Shown: piece by piece, positions 54,421 through 64,000 of the stretch
Layout of the letters: each line of letters starts with the position of its first letter
Numbering within the stretch: the first letter of the stretch is position 1
Source of the DNA: Hyphomicrobiales bacterium
GTDB taxonomy: Bacteria; Pseudomonadota; Alphaproteobacteria; Rhizobiales; Beijerinckiaceae
DNA length: 64,000 bases
Assembly (NCBI GenBank): GCA_016716745.1
Contig: JADJVD010000010.1
Span: forward strand, 36,466 to 100,465
Reading direction: 5' to 3'
Translations under genes and position numbers: made by a program
The notes under the pieces: generated by a model
What the model was told of the DNA's origin: nothing
The model's database searches: none
Seen by the model: only the letters and a program-made list of their open reading frames with translations

Positions 54421-55389
54421 CTATTTGCCGAAGCGCGTGGCGCTCTGCGAGGTCGACACCATCATGTTGTAGTCGTTGACGAGCCAGGTGAGGTCGAAGC
54501 CGGCGCCGGCGCGGCGGGCGTCGCCCTTGCCGCGCCCGAGCTTCTGGCGGAACTCCCTGAGCTTGCCGAGAAAATTGCGCGGGCTCGACTCGAAGACGAA
54601 GAACGAGCCCGGATTGGCCGCGCCATAGGCGTCGAACTCGGTGACGGCGGCCGCATAGCGCTCGAGCGCCGCGTCGAAGGCCGGCAGCGCGACGACCGGC
54701 CGGTCCCCGCCCGGCAGCAGATCGACCACCGGACGGGCGGCGATCATCACGTTGCGCACCTGCCAGCGCGCCTTGCGCCCCTCCCGCCGCTCGATATCGG
54801 CGAGCTCCTCGCGGTCGACCGCGGATTTCCAGGCGCGCATCAGCCCGTCGAGCCGCTCGCGCTCGGCGACGAATGCCTGCGCGGCGGGGGCGAGGCGTGC
54901 GTGGATCTCGCGACCCTTCGCCATCTTGTCGGCCAGATAGTCCTTGCGTTCGTAATAGGCCTCGGCCTCGCCGATGATGGGGGCGAGCGCCTCGTAGGCG
55001 GCGATGTAGGAGACGATGGCCGCGTCGAGCGCCGGCTCGAGCGGCGCCGCGGTCGTCGCGGCCTTGGCCTTGGCGATCTCGTCGCGCACGTCGTAGAGGC
55101 CGTAGAGCCCGTAGACGATGCGCTCCCGCCCCGTCGGACCAGCGGGCGAGCGCACCCAGCTGCGATACCGGTCGAGCGACTCGGCGGCGCGCAGGGTGCG
55201 GTTCATGAGGCCGATATAGGCGTTGTTCTTGACGATCGCCTGCTGAAGGGCGTCGGGCTGGGGCTGCGGCGCGGGCGTCGCCTGCTGTTGCGGCGCGACA
55301 GGCGCCGGCTGGGCGACGGCGGCCCCGACGAGGACAAGAAAGGCGAGTGCGGCGGCTCCCGTCCTCGGTCCGATCGTCACAATCGTCAT
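54421..55389 (-). CDS. DUF3829-like exported protein
   Basis: A 322-residue exported protein. It has a signal peptide (GAAALAFLVLVGAAVAQPAP), a Pro/Gln-rich spacer, and a long helical domain with DALQQAIVKNNAYIGLMNRT and LDAAIVSYIAAYEALAPIIG, similar to DUF3829 proteins. The C-terminal part (FFVFESSPRNFLGKLREFRQ) is also typical. No enzyme motif is visible. It starts at 55389, and the open frame upstream is antisense to dnaJ. It is divergent from the dnaJ-like gene. Confidence 0.78.
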   Translation of the reverse strand: MTIVTIGPRTGAAALAFLVLVGAAVAQPAPVAPQQQATPAPQPQPDALQQAIVKNNAYIGLMNRTLRAAESLDRYRSWVRSPAGPTGRERIVYGLYGLYDVRDEIAKAKAATTAAPLEPALDAAIVSYIAAYEALAPIIGEAEAYYERKDYLADKMAKGREIHARLAPAAQAFVAERERLDGLMRAWKSAVDREELADIERREGRKARWQVRNVMIAARPVVDLLPGGDRPVVALPAFDAALERYAAAVTEFDAYGAANPGSFFVFESSPRNFLGKLREFRQKLGRGKGDARRAGAGFDLTWLVNDYNMMVSTSQSATRFGK

Positions 55390-55563
55390 GGCGTCCTCCC
55401 CGCGTCGGCACATCCTGCTTTCTCGCCCCGCTCGGCGCGCCGACGCGTGCTCCAGCGCACATGACGCTCCGCATCTTGCGACTCGGGCGCGAAAATCCCA
55501 CATCACAAGATGAGACATGCGCTTTCGCGCCGGAACGGGCGAAAGCAAGGAGTGGGCTCGTCG

Positions 55564-56491
55564 ATGCGTGATCCCTATCAGGTGCTGGGCGTGGCGAAAT
55601 CCGCCTCCGCCGCCGACGTCAAGAAGGCGTTCCGGAAGCTCGCCAAGGCGCTCCATCCCGACCAGAACAAGGACCCCAAGGCGAAAGAGAAATTCGCCGA
55701 GGTGAATTCCGCTTACGAGATCCTTGGCGACGAGGCCAAGCGCGGCCAGTTCGACCGCGGCGAGATCGACGCCGAGGGCAAGCCGCGCTTCCACGGATTC
55801 GGCGGGTTTGACCCGCGTGGCCACGCGCAGGGCGCGGGCGGTCCGGGAGCCGAGCATTTCGATTTCAATTTCGGCGGCGGCGGCCCGTTCGGGCGCGGGG
55901 GAGCGGGCGGCGGCTTCGACGCCTCCGACCTCTTCGCCGACCTGCTGCGCGGGCGCGGCGGCGCGCGGCGCGCCCGCGGCGAGGACGTGAACGGGACCGT
56001 CGCCATCGGCCTTGCGGACGCGGTGAAGGGGACGACGGCGCGCGTCGCCCTGCCGGACGGGCGCACGCTCGAGGCGCGGATTCCCGCCGGCATAGAGGAC
56101 GGGCAGGCGATCCGCCTCAAGGGTCAGGGCGGCGCGGGCGGGCACGGCGGCGAGGCGGGCGACGCCATCGTGACGATCCGCGTCGCGCCGCACCCGATCT
56201 TCCGGATCGAGGGGCGGGACCTGCGCGCCGATCTCGCCGTCCCGCTCGAGGACGCGGTTCTCGGCGGTCCGGTTCAGGCGCCGACGCTCGACGGCGCGGT
56301 CGAGCTGTCGCTGCCGCCCAACAGCTCCAGCGGCCGCACGCTGCGGCTGCGCGGCAAGGGGCTGCCGGGCGCAGGGCGGCAAGCCGCAGGGCGATCTGTT
56401 CGTCACGGTGAAGGTGACCCTGCCCGACCCGGCCGACCCCGAGCTCGATGCGCTGATGCGCCGGCGGCGCGAGGCCCGCGCGCGCGGCTGA
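55564..56491 (+). pseudogene. DnaJ C-terminal domain co-chaperone (CbpA-like), frameshifted near the end
   Basis: MRDPYQVLGVAKSASAADVK opens a J domain with HPD in ALHPDQNKD, then a Gly/Phe-rich linker (HFDFNFGGGGPFGRGG) and a DnaJ C-terminal substrate-binding domain with no zinc finger. Near LRGKGLPGA the frame slips at the GGG 56374-56376. Removing one G gives GGKPQGDLFVTVKVTLPDPA, and the gene ends RRRREARARG at 56491, about 309 residues. Uncorrected, the frame runs 450 nt into a convergent gene. J proteins stimulate DnaK. Its place between pdxH and fabI is conserved in this order. Confidence 0.85.
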
Positions 56492-56494
56492 CGC

Positions 56495-56965
56495 TCAGGA
56501 GCCGAAACCGAGGCCGCGCGCCAGCAGGCCGAGGGCGCGGACGACGCCAGCCGCCACGTCGGGACGCGCCGGGTCGGCGAAATGCGCGAAGATCGCGGCG
56601 CCGACGACGACGCTCGCCGCGCCCAGCAGAAACGAGACGACGACGACCAGCAGCGGAAAACGGGCCGGCGAGGAGGCCGCGGGAGAGGCGGCGGACCTGC
56701 GAGCTGGCGGCGGCGCCGTCTCGGCCGCGCGCGGCGGCTGCGCGGCGCGCAGTGCGAGCGACAGGAACAGCGGCGGCGGCTCGGACAGGATGGGATCGTA
56801 GACCGCGCGCAGGGTCAGATGGCTGCGACGCCACGATTCCAGCCGTTCGTCGAGCAGCGCCTCCTCGCGCAGCCAGACCTCGAGTTCGCGGGCGCGCAGG
56901 CGGTCGAGCCGGTCGTCGACGATGGCGTGCAGATCGAGTTCGTTAGGCCGGCGGGCCGCGCTCAT
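56495..56965 (-). CDS. Putative anti-sigma factor, single-pass membrane protein
   Basis: A 156-residue protein. An N-terminal cytosolic helical part (MSAARRPNELDLHAIVDDRL, then RARELEVWLREEALLDERLE) looks like a small anti-sigma domain. A linker rich in Ala/Pro precedes one membrane helix (FPLLVVVVSFLLGAASVVVG) and a short periplasmic tail. No zinc HxxxCxxC motif is present. Its ATG overlaps the stop of the sigma-factor-like gene by 4 nt (ATGA), the usual coupling of sigma and anti-sigma pairs, which is the main argument for this call. Confidence 0.7.
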   Translation of the reverse strand: MSAARRPNELDLHAIVDDRLDRLRARELEVWLREEALLDERLESWRRSHLTLRAVYDPILSEPPPLFLSLALRAAQPPRAAETAPPPARRSAASPAASSPARFPLLVVVVSFLLGAASVVVGAAIFAHFADPARPDVAAGVVRALGLLARGLGFGS

Positions 56966-57462
56966 TTCACAACCCGCAGATGCGTCGGCGCCCGGCCCTT
57001 GGCGGATACGCCGCGCCCGGAAAGGGCGGCGGCGAACTGGTCGCGCGCGGCCGTCAGCCGCGAGACGAGCTGGGGCGCCGAGACGCCGAGGGCGGCCGCC
57101 GCCTCCGCATAGGACATCCGCGCGATCGAGACGACGACGAGCGCCTCGCGGAACTCGCGCGGCAGGCCGCCCAGCGCCAACGACACGCGCTCGGCCAGCG
57201 CCTCGCCGCGCGGCTCGGGCCGGGGCATCGTCACGCCGGGGCCGGGGCGCGCAGCGGCGGCGCGCGCGACGTCGATCAGCAGGGCCGTGAGCCAGACCTC
57301 GAGGCGCACGCCGTTCGAGGGGCTGCGCATCGTCAGCGCGCGGCGCAGCGCCTCGCGCACGATCTCGTCGCCCTGCGCCTCGGCGTCCGCCCCGGCGCAC
57401 AGCGCATGCGCCGTGCGTCGCAAGGAAGGGACAATCCGTTCAATGTCTTGTAACACCCGCAT
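56962..57462 (-). CDS. ECF-type sigma factor-like protein, weakly conserved
   Basis: A 166-residue protein. Region 4 is recognisable: ALGGLPREFREALVVVSIAR, then MSYAEAAAALGVSAPQLVSR, a helix-turn-helix. Region 2 is weak: around GDEIVREALRRALTMRSP and WLTALLIDVARAAA it lacks the usual acidic, aromatic-rich core-binding segment. It may be a degenerate or unusual ECF sigma, or a DNA-binding sigma-like regulator. It is coupled to the putative anti-sigma downstream. Starts at 57462 (MRVLQDIERIV) or 57486 are possible. Confidence 0.72.
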   Translation of the reverse strand: MRVLQDIERIVPSLRRTAHALCAGADAEAQGDEIVREALRRALTMRSPSNGVRLEVWLTALLIDVARAAAARPGPGVTMPRPEPRGEALAERVSLALGGLPREFREALVVVSIARMSYAEAAAALGVSAPQLVSRLTAARDQFAAALSGRGVSAKGRAPTHLRVVK

Positions 57463-57672
57463 CGAACCCGTCACTCGACCCGCCAAAGCCGGCGCTCGCC
57501 CCTCCGCCAGCGAAGGAAGACTAGGCCCGCGCCGCCCCGGCGCCTACGCCCAGGCGCGCATGGGACCCCGCTGTCCCCGCAATTCGCGCGCTCTTTCCTT
57601 TTGCCGCCGCCGCCGGTAAGGAACCCGACCGACCCGCGGCTCGCGCCCGGTCCCTGACGATTCGGATTCGCC

Positions 57673-58503
57673 ATGTCCGCCACACCTCCCGCCTTCAGCG
57701 GGCCGCTCGCCGGCAAGCGCGGCCTGATCATGGGCGTCGCCAACAACCGCTCCATCGCCTGGGGCATCGCCCAGGCCGCCCGCAACGCTGGCGCGGAGCT
57801 CGCCTTCACCTATCAGGGCGAGGCGCTGGAAAAGCGCGTGCGCCCGCTCGCGGCCGAACTCGGCGCGGCCGTCGTCGGCCATTGCGACGTCACGGACGGC
57901 GCCAGCATCGACGCGGTGTTCGCGGAAGTGAACCGCATCTGGGGCAAGCTCGACTTTCTCGTGCATTGCATCGCCTTCTCGGACAAGGACGAGCTGACGG
58001 GCCGTTACATCGAGACGACCGAAGGCAACTTCACGAAGTCCCTGCTGATCTCCTGCTATTCGTTCACAGCGGTGGCGCAGCGCGCCGAAAAGCTGATGAG
58101 CGACGGCGGCTCGATGCTCACGCTGACCTATTACGGCGCCGAGAAATGGATGCCGCACTATAATGTCATGGGCGTGGCGAAGGCGGCGCTCGAGGCCTCG
58201 GTGCGCTATCTGGCGGCCGATCTCGGCGAGAAGGCGATCCGCGTCAACGCGATCTCCGCCGGGCCGATCAAGACGCTGGCCGCCTCCGGCATCGGCGATT
58301 TCCGCTACATCCTGAAGTGGAACGAATACAACGCGCCAATGCGCCGGACGGTGACGATCGAGGAGGTCGGCGAGAGCGCCGTCTATCTGCTGTCGCCGAT
58401 GTCGCGCGGCGTCACCGGCGAGATCCTGCATGTCGACGCCGGCTATCACGTCGTCGGCATGAAGAACCCGGCCGCGCCCGACATCAGCGTCGCCAAGGAG
58501 TGA
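57673..58503 (+). CDS. fabI: Enoyl-[acyl-carrier-protein] reductase (NADH) FabI
   Basis: A 276-residue enoyl-ACP reductase performing the last step of fatty acid elongation. SDR-like motifs: GKRGLIMGVANNRSIAWGIA, the catalytic tyrosines in TLTYYGAEKWMPHYNVMGVA and lysine in VAKAALEASVRYL, and the substrate-loop RVNAISAGPIKTLAASGIGD. These match FabI, the triclosan and isoniazid-type inhibitor target. Two GATTC methylation sites (CcrM type, GANTC) lie just upstream (57659-57663, 57665-57669). A histidine phosphatase gene follows 30 nt later. Confidence 0.95.
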   Translation: MSATPPAFSGPLAGKRGLIMGVANNRSIAWGIAQAARNAGAELAFTYQGEALEKRVRPLAAELGAAVVGHCDVTDGASIDAVFAEVNRIWGKLDFLVHCIAFSDKDELTGRYIETTEGNFTKSLLISCYSFTAVAQRAEKLMSDGGSMLTLTYYGAEKWMPHYNVMGVAKAALEASVRYLAADLGEKAIRVNAISAGPIKTLAASGIGDFRYILKWNEYNAPMRRTVTIEEVGESAVYLLSPMSRGVTGEILHVDAGYHVVGMKNPAAPDISVAKE

Positions 58504-58533
58504 GGCGGCGAGGCGACTGACGCGGCGACCGGA

Positions 58534-59136
58534 ATGACCTTTCCCCTGCCCTCGCGCCTGCTGTTCATCCGTCACGGCGAGACGGAGTGGAATCTCGCCG
58601 GCCGCTTGCAGGGGCAGAAGGACATTCCGCTCAATCCGCGCGGCGTCGATCAGGCGGCCGCCTCGGGCCGGGCCGTGCGCAAGCTCGTCGGCGACGACCG
58701 CGCGCTGGCGGACTACGACTTCCTCGCCTCGCCCTTGCTGCGCACGCGCCAGACGATGGAGATCGCCCGTCGCGCGATGGGGCTTCCGGCCGAGAGCTAC
58801 GAGACCGACGACCGGCTGAAGGAGCTGTCTTTCGGCTCGTGGGAAGGGCTCACCTGGCGCGAGGTCACCGCGCGCGTTCCCGACATGGCGCGAGCGCGGG
58901 AGACCGACAAGTGGGGCTATTGTCCGCCGGAGGGGGAGAGCTACGCCACGCTCGCCGAGCGGGTGAAGCCCTGGCTGCGGCGGATCAGCGGGGACGCCGT
59001 CGTCGTCTCGCATGGCGGGGTGGCGCGGGTGCTGATGCACATGCTCGCCGGAATGGCGCCGGAAGCGGCGGCGATGGCGGACATCTGGCAGGGACGGCTG
59101 CTGGTGTTCGAGGACGGGCGCTGCCGCTGGGTCTGA
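58534..59136 (+). CDS. Histidine phosphatase family protein
   Basis: A 200-residue phosphoglycerate mutase-like enzyme. The catalytic motif is LLFIRHGETEWNLAGRLQGQ. The second histidine is in AVVVSHGGVARVLMHMLAGM, and a proton-donor glutamate occurs in KELSFGSWEGLTW. This family includes broad phosphatases and cofactor-dependent mutases; the short form suggests a phosphatase. It follows fabI by 30 nt, a conserved pairing in this order, and probably shares its transcript. Confidence 0.9.
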   Translation: MTFPLPSRLLFIRHGETEWNLAGRLQGQKDIPLNPRGVDQAAASGRAVRKLVGDDRALADYDFLASPLLRTRQTMEIARRAMGLPAESYETDDRLKELSFGSWEGLTWREVTARVPDMARARETDKWGYCPPEGESYATLAERVKPWLRRISGDAVVVSHGGVARVLMHMLAGMAPEAAAMADIWQGRLLVFEDGRCRWV

Positions 59137-59345
59137 CAGGCCTGCGCGGCGATTGCGCGCGGCCCGCCGATCCGTGATAGAAGGCGCACGCTGCGGCCCC
59201 TCGACGGGCCCGCGGGGAGAGCGCACGCGACATCCGGTTCGACGGGCAGCGCCGCGACGCGGGGGACAACCCGCCGTCGCCGGGCCCCTTCGCCGCGCCG
59301 GGCGCGTTCATCCGCGGTTCGGTTGCGGATCGTTACGGACCTCGC

Positions 59346-62300
59346 ATGAACGAGTCACTGAAAGCCCAATCGCTCCTCGACGCCGCCCCCGCCGCCGCGG
59401 GCGTGCTGCGCGGCGAGGCGGCCGCCCATCTCCTGCGCGACGAACTTCTCTGCGAAATCTTCGCCGACACGGCGGCGCGGACGCCCGACGCGCCGTGTCT
59501 CGTCACGCCGGAGCGGAGCTGGAGCTACGCCGACGTCCTGGCGGAGGCCGAAGCGATCGCGCGCGGGCTCGTCGCCGAAGGCGCGAGGCCCGGCGAGGTG
59601 ATCGGCCTGTGGGCGCCGCGCGGGCCCGAATTGCTGATCGCGCAGATCGCCATCGCCAGGACCGGCGCGGCGTGGCTGCCGTTCGACGCCGACGCGCCGG
59701 TCGAGCGCATCGCGGTGTGTCTGGCCGACGCGCGCGCGAAGATCATCGTCACCGACGAAACGCTGCGGCTGCGCGTCGAAGGCGAGACGCAGGCGAAGGC
59801 GACGACCTCGCAGCGCCTCGCCGCGCGCGCCGGGGAGACGCCCGTCGACGCGCGCGCCGCCGGCGCGACGGCCGATCACGCCGCCTACATGATCTACACC
59901 TCCGGCTCGACGGGCGTGCCGAAAGGCATCGTCATCTCGAACCGGAACATCTGCCACTTCCTGCGCTCGGCCAACGAAGTCTACGGGCTGACGGCGAAGG
60001 ACGTGGTGTTCCAGGGCGCCTCCATCGCCTTCGACCTGTCGATGGAGGAGATCTGGGCGCCGTATCTGGTCGGCGCGCGGCTGTTCGTCGCCTCGCCGCA
60101 GATGATGGGCGAGGCCGACCGCCTGCCCGGCATTCTCACCGGCGCGGGCGTCACCGTCATCGACACCGTGCCGACGCTGCTCGCCATGCTGCCCGGCGAC
60201 GTGCCGAGCCTGCGCGTCATCCTGCTCGGCGGCGAGGCGCTGCCGCCGGCCGTCGTGCAACGCTGGTGGAAACCGGGCCGGCGCATCTTCAACACCTACG
60301 GGCCGACCGAAGCGACCGTGGTGGCGACCGTCGCCGAGGCGCGCCCCGGCGAGACGGTGACGATCGGCCAGCCGATCCCGAACTATTCCTGCTACGTCGT
60401 CGACGACCAGATGCGGCTCTGCGCGCCGGGCGCGCAGGGCGAATTGCTGATCGGCGGGCCCGGCGTCGCCAAGGGCTATCTCGACCGCGAGGCGCTGACG
60501 CGCGAGAAGTTCATCGCCAACCCGTTCGCCGTCGAGGGCGATCCGATCCTGTATCGCTCCGGCGACGCCGTTTCGATCGACCACAAGGGCGAAATCGTCT
60601 TTCACGGGCGCATCGACGACCAGATCAAGATCCGCGGCTTCCGCGTCGAGCTCGGCGAGATCGAGGCCAAGCTCGCCGATCTCGACGGCGTGGCGCAGGC
60701 CGCCGTGGTGATGCGGCAGGACGACGGCATCGACCAGCTCGTCGCGTTCCTGCTGCCGGAGCCGACCTGCGCGCTCGACTCAAAGTCGCTGCGCTCCTCG
60801 CTGCGCGAGCGCCTGCCTGCCTACATGATTCCGGCGCGCTACGAATTCGTCTCCGATCTGCCGCGCCTGACATCGGGCAAGATCAACCGCAACGCGCTGA
60901 AGGTCGCCCCGCTCACCGCCGACGCGCATGGCGGGGAGACGCAGGAGCCGCCGCGCAGCGACACCGAGGCGGTTCTGCTGGAGGCAGCGCAGCGCATCTT
61001 CCCGCCGCAGGCGATTCCGTTCGAGGCGGATTTCTTCACCGAGCTCGGCGGCCACTCGCTGCTCGCCGCGCGCTTCGTCTCGATCGTCCGCGAGACGCCG
61101 CGCCTCGCCTCGCTGACGTTGCAGGACATGTATACGGCGCGCAGCCTGCGCGCGATGGGCGCGCTGCTCGACGAGAAGGTCGTCGCCTCGGGGCCGGCGA
61201 AGGATCTGTCCTTCGCGCCGCCCTCGCTGAAGCGGCGCTTCCTGTGCGGGCTCGCGCAGGCGGCGGCGATGCCGTTCATCCTGGCGCTGATGACGGCGCA
61301 GTGGCTCGGCGTGTTCGTCAGCTACATGCTGATCGCCGACTCGGACGCCGGCTTCGTGCGCATGGTGTCGTCGCTGCTGTTTATCTACATGGGCATCAAC
61401 ATCGCCACCGTGCTCGTCGTGATCGCGGCGAAGTGGCTGATCGTCGGGCGCATGAAGGCGGGCCGCTATCCTTTGTGGGGCGTCGCCTATTACCGCTGGT
61501 GGCTGGCGCAGCGCCTGATGGGCCTGACGCATATGAAGTGGATGCAGGGCTCGCCCGTCATCCGCTGGTATCTCATCGCGCTCGGCGCGAAGGTGGGGCG
61601 CGACGCAATCATCTCCGACATCGAGATCGGCGCCGTCGACCTCGTGTCGATCGGCGCCGGCGCCTCGCTCGGCCAGAAGGCCAAGCTCGACAATGCGCGC
61701 GTCGAGGGCGCGGAGTTCATCGTCGGCTCGATCGAGATCGGCGCCGACGCCTATATCGGCTCGTCCTGCGTGCTGGAGGAGGACGTCGTCGTCGCCGAGG
61801 GCGCCGAGTTGCGCGACCTCACCTCCCTGCCCGCCGGCTCGCACGCCAAGGCGTGGGAGATCTGGGACGGCTCGCCGGGCCATCCCGTCGGCGCGGTCGA
61901 TCCGCGCCGCTGCCTGCGCCAGGCGAGCGGCGCGCGCCGCCGCGCCAACGGCCGATCTATTCGCTGATGCTGCTGGTCCTGCCGCCGCTCGGCCTGCTGC
62001 CGATCTTCCCCGCCTTCTGGGTGTTCGACCGCATCGACGAATGGCTGGGCCTGGGCGAACTCGACCGGCTGGCCTATCTCGCCTCGCTGCCCGTGATGGC
62101 CTGGCCGACGGCCTTCGTGATGGTCATCATCACGGTCGGCTTCATCGCCGTCATCCGCTGGTCGGTGCTGCCGGTGGTGCGCGAGGGTTCGTATTCGATC
62201 CACTCGCCCTTCTACGTGCGCAATGGACGGTGGCGCTGGCGGTCGAGATCACGCTGGAGACGCTGTCCTCGCTCTACGCCACGATCTACATGCGCGCCTG

Positions 62301-63372
62301 GTATCGGCTGATGGGCGCGAAGATCGGCAAGGACGCGGAAATCTCGACCAACCTCGCCGGCCGTTACGATCTCGTCGAGATCGGCGAGAAGTGCTTCATC
62401 GCCGACGAGGTGGTGCTCGGCGACGAGGACATCCGGCGCGGCTACATGAAGCTCGAACATGTGCGCACCGGCGCGCGCGTGTTCGTCGGCAATGACGGCG
62501 TTGTGCCGCCGGGCGCCGAGATTCCGGATGGCGCGCTGATCGGCATCAAGTCGAAGCCGCCGGCCAACGACATGATGAGCGAGGGCGACACCTGGTTCGG
62601 CTCGCCGCCGATCAAGCTGCCGGTGCGCCAGCGCTTCGACGGCGGCGGCGCGGTGTGGACCTACGAGCCGCCGAAGTGGAAGAAGCTGATGCGCGCCGTC
62701 TTCGAGGCGGTGCACATCTCGCTGCCGACGATGCTGTTCATCACCTTCGGCACATGGGCCGTGGAGGCGTTCGGGCAGAGCCTGATCGACGGGCAGTACT
62801 GGAACGTGTTCTGGATGTTCGTCGCCTCCTCCGTGCTGATCTCTCTGGCGCTGACGCTCGTCGTCATCGCCATCAAGTGGATCACGATGGGCCGTTACGA
62901 GCCGGTGACGAAGCCGATGTGGTCGTTCTGGGCGATGCGCACGGAGGCGGTCGCGGTGATGTACTGGGGCATGGCCGGCAAGGTGCTGCTCGACCATCTG
63001 CGCGGCACGCCGTTCCTGCCGTGGGTGCTGCGGCTGTTCGGCGCCAAGTTCGGCAAGGGCGTCTACATGGACACGACCGACATCACGGAGTTCGATTGCG
63101 TGAACGTCGGCTCCTTCGTCTCGATCAACTCGCTCGCCGCCTTGCAGACGCATCTCTACGAGGATCGGGTGATGAAGGTCGGCCGCGTGCAGGTCGGCAA
63201 CGGCGTCACCGTGGGCGCGGGCTCGACCGTGCTCTACGACACCAAGGTCGGCGATTTCGCCCGTCTCGGGCCGCTGACCGTGGTGATGAAGGGCGAGCAC
63301 ATCCCACCCCCGCCAATGGGTCGGCGCGCCCGCCAGCCCACCGTCCACGCGGCCGGCAGCCACGGTGCCTGA
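59346..63372 (+). pseudogene. Pls/PosA-type single-module nonribosomal peptide synthetase with membrane and left-handed beta-helix domains, two frameshifts
   Basis: The reconstructed protein has about 1,342 residues. The adenylation domain (~60-530) has YTSGSTGVPKGIVISNRN, NTYGPTEATVV, GRIDDQIKIRGFRVELGEIE and TSGKINRNALK. The carrier domain has LGGHSLLAARFVS, with Ser571 as the phosphopantetheine site. Three repeats of membrane helices plus hexapeptide beta-helix acyltransferase-like domains follow. This matches the Pls family (epsilon-polylysine synthetase is 1,319 residues), which makes homopolymers of basic amino acids. The frame shifts at CC 61952-61953 and at AA 62222-62223. One added C and one added A restore it (RRANGPIYSLMLLV and YVRKWTVALAVEI). 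Product and substrate are unknown. Confidence 0.85.
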
Positions 63373-63458
63373 GCGCGCGCGAGGGCCGTTGCCAATACGG
63401 CGCCCCGGCGCACTCTGCGCAGCGGCGGCGAAAACGCCGCCGCACGGGAGGAGGCGCC

Positions 63459-64000
63459 ATGGCGCAGGGGTTTGGGCTCGCGATCGCCGCCGCAGGGCTG
63501 TCCCGGCGGGGTCGTCGCGGCCGCGCAGGCGCAGCAAGCGCCCAGAGTCTCGACAAGGTGACGCATATCGTCGTCGCCTATCTCGAGAACCGCTCCTTCG
63601 ACAACATGTTCGGCGACTATCCGGCGCTGACGGGATCGCGGCGGCGCTGGCCGCGGAACCTATGCGCAGCGCGACGCCAGGGGCGCGCCTTACGAGACCT
63701 TGCCTGCGCCGCACAAGGAGGGCGCCTTCGACGTGTCGGACAATTCCAAGGAGGTGCGCGCGACGCCCTGGCCCAAGCTGCCGAACCGGCCCTTCGCCAT
63801 CGACAAGGCCTTCCCGCACACGACGACCGCGCATCACACGCGCGATCTCGTGCATCGCTTCTACACGAACCGCAGCCAGATCTCGGGCGGGCGGAACGAC
63901 CGCTTCGTCGCCTTCTCGGACGCGGCCGGCCTTGCGATGGGCTACTACTCGAAGGACGCGATGCGAGAAATCCGCGCTCTGGCGTCTGGCGCGCGAGAAC
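63459..64000 (+). pseudogene. Phosphoesterase family protein (acid phosphatase/phospholipase C type), partial and frameshifted
   Basis: An N-terminal leader is followed by DKVTHIVVAYLENRSFDNMF, whose EN(R/H)SFD motif binds metal in the PF04185 phosphoesterase family (acid phosphatase AcpA, phospholipase C). The frame then breaks. Adding one G at 63623-63624 and one at 63655-63656 gives a continuous reading through GAPYETLPAPHKEGAFDVSD and TAHHTRDLVHRFYTNRSQIS. An AAA at 63968-63970 also looks one base too long. The signal region (GLAIAAAGLS...AAAQAQQAP) suggests a secreted protein and probably carries another pair of errors. The gene runs off the right edge. Confidence 0.7.

Overview
The window is very GC-rich and densely packed, with about 65 genes on both strands, short gaps and many 4-nt or convergent overlaps. 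Several gene families point to an alphaproteobacterium of the order Hyphomicrobiales (Rhizobiales): a MucR/Ros zinc-finger regulator, DUF6456, DUF1491, DUF2336, paired DUF1254/DUF1214 genes, TIGR02301, an RT0821-type surface lipoprotein next to pdxH/dnaJ/fabI, an EptA-type lipid A transferase, and a 'CGTCATTGCGAG' palindromic intergenic repeat. A Beijerinckiaceae/Methylobacteriaceae-like lineage is plausible but not proven. I saw no rRNA, tRNA, phage, insertion sequence, plasmid module or CRISPR array. It reads as an ordinary chromosomal segment.

Layout. 0-4 kb: a cystathionine gamma-synthase/methionine gamma-lyase-type enzyme (cut by the left edge), a divergent Lrp/AsnC regulator with a cupin gene, and methylmalonyl-CoA mutase interrupted by an in-frame TAG. 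Together these suggest sulfur amino acid breakdown through 2-oxobutyrate and propionyl-CoA to succinyl-CoA. 4-12 kb: MsrB, a DUF900 lipoprotein hydrolase, Fe-type superoxide dismutase, an oligopeptidase B-like S9 peptidase, MucR, DUF6456 and SufE. 12-18 kb: a membrane sensor histidine kinase, a peptidoglycan-binding protein and several conserved alphaproteobacterial proteins. 18-28 kb: catabolic and transport genes (FAD oxidoreductase + SDR, a two-subunit acyl-CoA dehydrogenase, thioesterase, nitronate monooxygenase, TRAP transporter dctPQM with LysR). 28-45 kb: PBP1A, a MetE-like methyltransferase, an orphan ABC binding protein, BioY, an MBL hydrolase, M48 peptidase, a DUF898 membrane protein, acyl-CoA ligase with divergent MarR, a HAD phosphatase, an EamA exporter, an amidase and a glycine-zipper protein. 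45-57 kb: DNA glycosylase Tag, YgfZ, dihydroorotase, NUDIX, SDR, EptA, PdxH, a DnaJ-like co-chaperone and a sigma/anti-sigma pair. 57-64 kb: FabI, a histidine phosphatase, a Pls-type membrane NRPS (poly-amino-acid synthetase family) and the start of a phosphoesterase running off the right edge.

Two patterns cut across the window. First, at least eleven single-base frameshifts break otherwise well-conserved genes. Each is explained by one base too many or too few in a short G/C/A run, and they are densest in the last 2 kb. The likeliest reading is sequencing or assembly error rather than gene decay, and the affected genes are annotated over their full reconstructed length. Second, four near-consensus TTAA-N7-TTAA motifs (the CtrA recognition pattern) lie 46-62 nt upstream of the start codons of the histidine kinase, DUF2336, PBP1A and an 85-residue protein. 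A fifth, weaker motif precedes the DUF900 lipoprotein. This suggests part of the region is under CtrA cell-cycle control.

No clearly undescribed multi-gene system stands out. The best leads are the CtrA-like site set, the Pls-like synthetase, the interrupted mutase, and the nested inverted repeat between the mutase and msrB.
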